NCBI GenBank assembly: GCA_905234865.1
Contig: CAJOJE010000005.1
Location: forward strand, 1 to 64,000
Direction of reading: 5' to 3'
From: Candidatus Gastranaerophilales bacterium
GTDB lineage: Bacteria; Cyanobacteriota; Vampirovibrionia; Gastranaerophilales; Gastranaerophilaceae
Length of the DNA stretch: 64,000 bases
Both the position numbers and the translations under genes were made by a program. Positions 58,919 through 64,000 of this stretch are shown here, piece by piece (the first letter of the stretch is position 1; each line of letters opens with the position of its first letter). The notes below the pieces were generated by a model. That model saw only the letters and a program-made list of their open reading frames with translations. It was not told the origin of the DNA and did not search any database.

Positions 58919-60355
58919 ATGAAGTTTAAAATATTTTTAACCTTTATTTTTCTCTTTTTAATTCAACCCCCCTCTTATTCAAAGCTCTATGAATTTTCAG
59001 ACTTAGGGTTTGAAAATTCTTTTAATGATTTTTTAAAAAATAAAGACAGGGAAATTCAACTCGAAAAAGAAATAACGGATTTTTTGGATGAAGAACAAAT
59101 TCCCGTTAGTCTTGACGAGTGCTTAGACGTTGCCTTGCAAAACAATTTTAATATTAAAGCAAAGTTTGAAACATATAAAAGTTATGATTATATGTACAAA
59201 AATTCCCTTACAAAATTTTTACCGAATTTTCTATACAGTTTTTATTCAATTTACTATGGCGGACAGGTTCTTGTAGGAACGGCTTTAGTCGATAATTTTA
59301 ACGAACTTGCCTTATCTTCCATGATAAGTATTGAACATAATCTTACAAACGGCGGAAAAGATATATTTAATGCAAAAGTAAAGCGGTTTGAAAAAATGCA
59401 GAGCAGGGAAAATTTGGGCTTTCAACAGGATGAAGTAATTATGAATACTTCAATTTATTATTATCAATTACTTGAATCAAAAATTAACATAGAAATTCAT
59501 ATAAAAAATCTTTATGAAAGGATTATTCAGTTAAAATTAACGGAGAACCTTGAAAATACCGGCATGGGTACAAAGTTTGACGTAATAAGGCAAAAAAGCG
59601 AAGTTGCAAATGCAAAAAGAAACCTCGTCGAGGCGGTAAACGAATTCAGGTTAAGGCAGGCAAAACTTTCAAACATTATGGGAATTGAAATTACGACAAG
59701 TCTTTATCCGATTGAAAAAGAAGCAAATATATATAATCTCGTCGATGATGATATTAATATGAATATCCTCTATGAAACGGCGCTTAAAAACAGAAAAGAT
59801 ATAAAGGCTATGGAAGATAAAATTCAAGCATTAATAAACGAACGAAGGGAAATTTATACGTCTTTTATTCCCTCAGCAAAATTTGTATACAGGCACCAAA
59901 ATCAGGGAACTTCAAAAGAGGGCATGGAAAATGCAAACGTGGTCGGGCTTTATGTTAATTTCGAGCTTGGAGAAAATTTAATTTTAGGTACAACAACAAA
60001 AGCCAAAGCAAAAACATGTGAGATTAATTCTTATAAAACCGATTTAGAAATTAAAAAAAGAGAAATTAAAGAAAAGCTTCTTGATTCATATTATAATTCA
60101 AGACTTTTATTAAAAAGAACGGAAATTACGAAAGAAAGAGTAAATTATGCGACAGAATCCGTAAAACTGGCTGAAATGAGACTGGATTCCGGTATTGGGA
60201 TTTTGGTTGACGTTATTCAGGCGCAGGGAGAAAAAACCGATGCAAAAATTGAATACCTTCAAGCCGTTATTGAATATAACATTAATCAAATAGAGCTTCT
60301 TTTTGATGAGGGAATAATTTCAATTGATAGTGTGATAAAAAATTATAATCCGTAG
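58919..60355 (+). CDS. TolC-family outer-membrane efflux protein
   Basis: 478 residues. Signal peptide residues 1-21, then an extended N-terminal region of about 45 residues. The two OEP repeats follow: VSLDECLDVALQNNFNIKAKFETYKSYDY opens the first; the second opens near ALKNRKDIKAMEDKIQALINERREIYTSFIPSAKFVYRH. Late helix: AEMRLDSGIGILVDVIQAQGEKTDAKIEYLQAVIEYNINQIELL. It would form a trimeric outer-membrane/periplasm channel for type I secretion or efflux. No inner-membrane partner lies next to it. No Shine-Dalgarno before the ATG. Confidence 0.87.
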   Translation: MKFKIFLTFIFLFLIQPPSYSKLYEFSDLGFENSFNDFLKNKDREIQLEKEITDFLDEEQIPVSLDECLDVALQNNFNIKAKFETYKSYDYMYKNSLTKFLPNFLYSFYSIYYGGQVLVGTALVDNFNELALSSMISIEHNLTNGGKDIFNAKVKRFEKMQSRENLGFQQDEVIMNTSIYYYQLLESKINIEIHIKNLYERIIQLKLTENLENTGMGTKFDVIRQKSEVANAKRNLVEAVNEFRLRQAKLSNIMGIEITTSLYPIEKEANIYNLVDDDINMNILYETALKNRKDIKAMEDKIQALINERREIYTSFIPSAKFVYRHQNQGTSKEGMENANVVGLYVNFELGENLILGTTTKAKAKTCEINSYKTDLEIKKREIKEKLLDSYYNSRLLLKRTEITKERVNYATESVKLAEMRLDSGIGILVDVIQAQGEKTDAKIEYLQAVIEYNINQIELLFDEGIISIDSVIKNYNP

Positions 60356-60389
60356 TGTAAAATGTTTGTTTAGCTAAGGAGTATAAGAA

Positions 60390-61448
60390 ATGAAAAAGTT
60401 TTTGATAACGTTGCTGCTGCTTATGATATCCCCCGTTTATGCGGCAGATATTCAAGAAATGGCAGGACAACTGATTATGGTGGGGTTTGTCGGAAATAAA
60501 GTTAAATCAAAAGGTTTTAAAACCGTTTTAAGACAGCTTGATAATAACCAAATAACGGGAGTTATATTTTTTGAAGATAATATAAAAAATAAAGACGAAT
60601 TTAAAAAAATGACAAATGCCGTTAAAAACTCGAAAGCAAAGCACAAACCCCTTATTGCAATTGATATGGAAGGCGGAATTATTCAAAGAATGAATTCTAA
60701 AAACGGGTTTGAAGATTTCAAAACCGCAAAAGAAGTTTCAAAATTAACGGAAAATGAAGCGTATATCGAATATGACAAACTTGCAAAAATGTTAAAAGAA
60801 GCGGGAATAAATTATAATCTTGCGCCTTGCGTGGATTTATCCGTTAATCAAAATTCAATTATAGAAAAGAAAGAAAGAAGCTATTCTTCTAACCCTAAAA
60901 CCGTTGTCAAATATGCAAAACAATTTATAAAAGCACACCATGACAATAATATTCTGACCTCTATTAAACATTTTCCGGGACATGGAAGCTCTGAAGGCGA
61001 TACGCACTTGGGGTTTGTCGATGCAACGGGAGTGTATAAAGATGAAGAAATATACCCTTACTTGGAACTTGCAAATATTGATTCAAAACAAACCGTTATG
61101 ATTTCTCATATTTTTAACAGAAATATTGATTATGAATATCCCGCAAGTCTTTCGTTTAATACAATTCAAAAATATCTAAGGTTGCAAACCGATTTTAAAG
61201 GCGTTACGATAACGGATGATCTTAATATGGGTGCGATTGAAAAAAATTATTCTTTGAATGAAACCGTTGTTCTTGCAATAAATGCGGGCGAGAATATTCT
61301 TTTATGGTCTAACAGGAAACCTTCCGATTTGAGCTTGCCGGAGAAAATAAATTATATTATTCAAGCCGAGGTAATTGACGGAAACATTTCAATAGAAACT
61401 TTAGAAGAGTCCTATAATAAGGTATTAAAGTTGAAAGAAAATTTGTAA
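60390..61448 (+). CDS. Secreted glycoside hydrolase family 3 (NagZ-like)
   Basis: 352 residues. MKKFLITLLLLMISPVYA is a signal peptide. The GH3 barrel has IAIDMEGGIIQRM, SIKHFPGHGSSEGDTHLGF (the NagZ-type His/Asp loop that carries the acid/base) and GVTITDDLNMGAI with the nucleophile Asp. It should release beta-linked N-acetylglucosamine, as in peptidoglycan turnover. Typical NagZ is cytoplasmic in E. coli; the signal peptide puts this one in the periplasm or outside. AAGGAG precedes the ATG and a terminator follows. Confidence 0.9.
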   Translation: MKKFLITLLLLMISPVYAADIQEMAGQLIMVGFVGNKVKSKGFKTVLRQLDNNQITGVIFFEDNIKNKDEFKKMTNAVKNSKAKHKPLIAIDMEGGIIQRMNSKNGFEDFKTAKEVSKLTENEAYIEYDKLAKMLKEAGINYNLAPCVDLSVNQNSIIEKKERSYSSNPKTVVKYAKQFIKAHHDNNILTSIKHFPGHGSSEGDTHLGFVDATGVYKDEEIYPYLELANIDSKQTVMISHIFNRNIDYEYPASLSFNTIQKYLRLQTDFKGVTITDDLNMGAIEKNYSLNETVVLAINAGENILLWSNRKPSDLSLPEKINYIIQAEVIDGNISIETLEESYNKVLKLKENL

Positions 61449-61469
61449 TGTTTAAATAAAATTTTAACG

Positions 61470-61507
61470 GTCAAAGGCGAATTTAATTTTTCCTTTGACT
61501 TTTTTAT
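61470..61507 (+). terminator. Terminator of the NagZ-like gene
   Basis: Stem GTCAAAGG / CCTTTGAC (61470-61477 with 61492-61499) followed by a T-run. Confidence 0.75.
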
Positions 61508-61528
61508 TTTTAAAATTAAAAAAGAAAT

Positions 61529-61933
61529 ATGATTTTTCGTGTGTTAAGTAAATTTTTTAAATGTTCCCACAAAAATGCAATACCGAATTCAAATGAAGGA
61601 TATTGCCCCGATTGCGGAGAATATGTAAGAAAAACTTATTATTTGGTAAGGTGCTCAAATTGCGGAATAAAAAGAATAGCAAAGAAAACGTTTGATGAAA
61701 TTGTTCCTGTCGGGAAATATTGCCAAAACTGCGGCGAATTTGAATATGTTGTCGAAAAACATGAAAAATTAAATATTGTCGATGTTAATTATGCAATTGA
61801 AGTAAAAGAAACTCAAAAAGAATTTGGCGAAAGCGAAAAAATAGAAATTTGGATAGAAGAACCCATGGGTCAAAACGATTACAAAAAAGACGATACTCTG
61901 AAAATACCGGAAGTTAAATATATAACGGGATAA
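61529..61933 (+). CDS. Zinc-ribbon protein, unknown (134 aa)
   Basis: The first 75 residues carry Cys pairs: KCSHKN, GYCPDCGE, VRCSNCGI and KYCQNCGE, enough for two zinc ribbons. The second half is acidic (GESEKIEIWIEEPMG). No signal peptide. No strong Shine-Dalgarno. A near-consensus promoter just past its 3' end points into it from the opposite strand. Its function is unknown; a nucleic-acid or protein-binding role would be usual for such ribbons. Confidence 0.6.
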   Translation: MIFRVLSKFFKCSHKNAIPNSNEGYCPDCGEYVRKTYYLVRCSNCGIKRIAKKTFDEIVPVGKYCQNCGEFEYVVEKHEKLNIVDVNYAIEVKETQKEFGESEKIEIWIEEPMGQNDYKKDDTLKIPEVKYITG

Positions 61934-61969
61934 TTCGTGCGGTTTGTTTTGTGCTGTTAAATACCTTTC

Positions 61970-61998
61970 TTTATAAGGACCCAAAGGGAGAATGTCAA
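61970..61998 (-). promoter_or_regulatory. Near-consensus promoter antisense to the zinc-ribbon gene
   Basis: On the minus strand TTGACA (61993-61998) and TATAAA (61970-61975), exactly 17 bases apart. No minus-strand gene starts downstream of it, so transcription would run antisense through the gene ending at 61933. Confidence 0.5.
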
Positions 61999-62006
61999 CC
62001 GCAATT

Positions 62007-62043
62007 AAAAAGCCCTTGAGTGTTTCTCAAAGGGCTTTTTAAA
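62007..62043 (-). terminator. Terminator of rplI
   Basis: Stem AAAAAGCCC-TTGAG / CTCAA-A-GGGCTTTTT with one bulged base, loop TGTTT, T-rich on the minus-strand side. Confidence 0.8.
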
Positions 62044-62062
62044 TTTTATTTATATTTTTTAT

Positions 62063-62554
62063 TTATGCGTTTTCCGTTTCTTCAACGATTGCTTCTTTAA
62101 TTGTTTCCGAAGCAGAAACGAGAACTTTGATTTGAGCTTTAACTTTTGAAGAAAGTTTAACCGTCATTAAAAATTCGCCGACCTTGTTAATCGGGTTATC
62201 CAAAATAATGGTTTTCTTATCAACTTCAATTCCCGTCTTGTTGAGAAGTTCTTCGGCAAGTCTTTTTGTTGTGATTGTACCGAATAATTTGCCTGATTCT
62301 CCTGCTTTTGCGGATAATTCGATTTTTTCCGCCGCTTCGATTTTTTCGGCTTTTTCAAGAGCTTCTTTATGAAGTTTTTCTGATTTTGCTTTAATTCTTT
62401 GAATATTTCTTTCTCTTGCATCCATTGCGCCTTGTGTTGCAACTTCGGCTAAGTTGTTAGGGATAAGATAATTTCTTGCGAAACCGTCTTTAACAGTGAT
62501 TAAATCGCCTGCTTCACCAACGTTTTGAACGTCTTTTTTTAATATAAGCTGCAT
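62063..62554 (-). CDS. rplI: 50S ribosomal protein L9
   Basis: 163 residues. MQLILKKDVQNVGEAGDLITVKDGFARNYLIPNNLAEVAT is the N-domain that binds 23S rRNA; the connecting helix follows and the C-domain starts near LSAKAGESGKLFGTITTKRLAEEL. About 15 residues longer than the typical 148, with an acidic tail. AAGGAG lies ahead of the ATG. rpsF and rpsR, often nearby, are not seen. Confidence 0.96.
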   Translation of the reverse strand: MQLILKKDVQNVGEAGDLITVKDGFARNYLIPNNLAEVATQGAMDARERNIQRIKAKSEKLHKEALEKAEKIEAAEKIELSAKAGESGKLFGTITTKRLAEELLNKTGIEVDKKTIILDNPINKVGEFLMTVKLSSKVKAQIKVLVSASETIKEAIVEETENA

Positions 62555-62650
62555 TATTATTCTCCTTTTTTCATTTCTTTAACATTATGTTAAATAAAAC
62601 AAGGGTAAATTTCAAGGCTTTAGTTGATTTATTGTTACGTTATACAAGGC

Positions 62651-63205
62651 TTACGCTTCGATATTTTCCTTTAAATCGTCCTTTTTATCTTCTTTTTCCT
62701 TGTTTTTGGGTTCGTTTTCCGCATTTTCGTTATCGTCTTTAACATCAAGAGAAACTTTTTTTGCGGCTTCCTCAATTAAAGCAGGGTCAATTTCCCCTTC
62801 GGTCATAGCTTGTGCTCTTTCTTTAATTAAACTTTCAAGCTCTCTTACGATTTCTCTTGCTTTCTTTTGAATAACGATTTCCTGCTCTCTTATCGTTGCG
62901 TCAATTTCTTCATCCGTTTTCGGACGAATGACGGGAATTGATAAATTTAATACGGTGCTTCCGTTGTCTTTTGCGTTAATTTCTAAGCCAAAGCCCTCTG
63001 TTTCAATGTCCATATATTTTGAAACAAGTACAACCAATTCTTCTTTAAGGGCTTGAATTGCACGTTCCGAAAAACCTGCTCTGTCTTGCATTAATACGGC
63101 TTTTAGCCTGTTAAGCGCAACTTTTTTTGCAGGGTCAATCTCATCTTTTGTGCTTGTAAAAAGGCTTAAAACCTTATTATACAGTTCTTGAAATAAATCT
63201 CTCAT
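62651..63205 (-). CDS. minE: Cell division topological specificity factor MinE, C-terminally extended
   Basis: 184 residues against about 90 in E. coli. Residues 1-100 look like MinE: membrane/MinD contact region KVALNRLKAVLMQDRAGFSERAIQALKEELVVLVSKYMDIE, then the dimerisation part GFGLEINAKDNGSTVLNLSIPVIRP. After that come a long helix (EEIDATIREQEIVIQKKAREIVRELESLIKERAQ) and an acidic Lys/Glu/Asp-rich tail. It moves MinD on and off the membrane to place the division site. It overlaps minD by 4 bases. Confidence 0.9.
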   Translation of the reverse strand: MRDLFQELYNKVLSLFTSTKDEIDPAKKVALNRLKAVLMQDRAGFSERAIQALKEELVVLVSKYMDIETEGFGLEINAKDNGSTVLNLSIPVIRPKTDEEIDATIREQEIVIQKKAREIVRELESLIKERAQAMTEGEIDPALIEEAAKKVSLDVKDDNENAENEPKNKEKEDKKDDLKENIEA

Positions 63206-64000
63206 TGTTGTACCTTCGCTTTCTTAGACAAAAGTTTTTTAATTTTACCAAGAAACGTGGTGGGTTGGTCAATATCAAGAAGCGGAACTTCTTCTCCTTT
63301 AATTCTTCTTGCAACGTTTAAGTATGCTTGCCCTGCAAGAGATTTTTCATCGTTTACGATAGGCTCGCCCCTGTTTGTAGAGGTGATTATGCCCATATCT
63401 TCGGGGATAACGCCGATGAGGTCTGCCGATAAAATTTCAACAACATCGTCGACACTCATCATATCATTGGTTTTAACTAAATTCGGGCGGACACGATTAA
63501 CAAGAAGTCTGTATTTTTCAACTCCTTCTTTTGCTTCTAAAAGCCCTATTATTCTATCGGCATCACGAACGGCGGACATTTCGGGCGTTGTTACGACAAT
63601 TGCTTCGTTTGCGCCTGCAACTGCGTTTTGGAAGCCCTGTTCTATGCCTGCCGGACAATCAACAATAATATAATCGTATTCTTCTTTTAGTTGTTCGCAA
63701 ATTGATTTCAATTGTTCTTCCGTTACTGCGGATTTATCCCTTGTTTGCGCCGCTGCGAGCAGACACAAATTAGGATTTTTCTTATCTTTGACAAGAGCTT
63801 GTTTTAATTTACATCTTTCTTCAACAACGTCAACAATAGTGTACACGATGCGATTTTCAAGCCCTAACAATAAATCAAGGTTTCTAAGTCCGATATCGGT
63901 ATCGATTAAAACAACTTTAGAACCGCCTTTTGCAAGTGCGGTTCCTATATTGGCGGAAGTGGTTGTTTTTCCTACTCCGCCTTTACCTGAGGTTATGACT
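63202..64000 (-). CDS. minD: Septum site-determining ATPase MinD (5' end beyond the window)
   Basis: About 266 codons are visible and the frame is open at the window edge. The deviant Walker A GKGGVGKTT lies within the first dozen visible residues, DTDIGLRNLDLLLGLENRIVY follows, then VDCPAGIEQGF and TTPEMSAVRDADRIIGLL. The C-terminal amphipathic membrane anchor (LGKIKKLLSKKAKVQQ) is present. Only a few N-terminal residues are missing. The ATPase binds the membrane with ATP and is cleared by MinE, encoded directly downstream. Confidence 0.95.
   Translation of the reverse strand, partial: VITSGKGGVGKTTTSANIGTALAKGGSKVVLIDTDIGLRNLDLLLGLENRIVYTIVDVVEERCKLKQALVKDKKNPNLCLLAAAQTRDKSAVTEEQLKSICEQLKEEYDYIIVDCPAGIEQGFQNAVAGANEAIVVTTPEMSAVRDADRIIGLLEAKEGVEKYRLLVNRVRPNLVKTNDMMSVDDVVEILSADLIGVIPEDMGIITSTNRGEPIVNDEKSLAGQAYLNVARRIKGEEVPLLDIDQPTTFLGKIKKLLSKKAKVQQ

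Noticed and set aside
61769-61984. Minus-strand frame of 71 codons as the gene driven by the antisense promoter.
   Set aside because: Its start lies upstream of the predicted transcript start, it is Phe/Tyr-rich as expected for the reverse of a Lys/Glu-rich gene, and it has no ribosome site.

Overview
The window is a low-GC (roughly 30 %), gene-dense bacterial chromosome segment. It encodes an anaerobic, Gram-negative-type cell: class III ribonucleotide reductase with its activase, a ferredoxin-linked 2-oxoacid oxidoreductase, lipid A and LPS-export genes (LpxI, LpxB, LptC-like, LptA-like), a TolC-family outer-membrane protein, an S-layer-homology (SLH) protein, prepilin-like proteins, and MinD/MinE. 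No respiratory or photosynthetic genes are seen. This mix best fits a gut-type non-photosynthetic relative of cyanobacteria (Gastranaerophilales / 'Melainabacteria'). That assignment is inference from gene content; no rRNA gene is present to test it.

Layout. 1-5190: end of a pilin-like gene, a Bax-inhibitor-1 family membrane protein, a U32 peptidase-like protein, and a run of small unknown genes including a secreted protein with a 7-residue repeat. 5347-7908 (minus): four-subunit 2-oxoacid:ferredoxin oxidoreductase. 8170-17007: one apparent operon with a long leader, in which nrdD and nrdG are followed by a polyprenyl-phosphate-mannose synthase-like enzyme, two twin GT39-like membrane glycosyltransferases, a family-4 uracil-DNA glycosylase and a PDZ protein. 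17012-19971: strongly expressed SLH protein, infC with an apparent ATA start codon, and a periplasmic coiled-coil protein. 20063-20649: tRNA-Lys(CUU) and tRNA-Gln(CUG), head to head, beside a 195-bp-period direct repeat that includes the 3' end of the tRNA-Lys. 20684-21153: a broken prepilin gene with a G8 tract.

22502-48330 is the core: lptC-lptA-lpxI-lpxB-pgsA-like-trmL-nnrD run directly into a ~20 kb surface-polysaccharide locus. It holds GT2, GT17 and CgeB-like glycosyltransferases, an FdtA/QdtA-like ketoisomerase, a DegT-type aminotransferase, a hexapeptide acyltransferase, two DUF1796 proteins and, most notably, two copies of an ATP-grasp ligase plus acetolactate-synthase-like TPP enzyme pair. 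I read this as LPS/O-antigen or capsule biosynthesis with an unusual sugar decoration; the chemistry is unproven. The locus has grown by pairwise duplication (ATP-grasp, TPP enzyme, CgeB, DUF1796), and one junction contains an antitoxin gene remnant.

48340-64000: secreted and membrane proteins of unknown function, a calpain-like (C2) cysteine protease, DUF378 protein, RgpF-like protein, WG-repeat protein, tRNA-Lys(UUU), valS, a TolC-like protein, a secreted NagZ-like glycosidase, a zinc-ribbon protein facing an apparent antisense promoter, rplI, and minE-minD with MinD cut by the window end.
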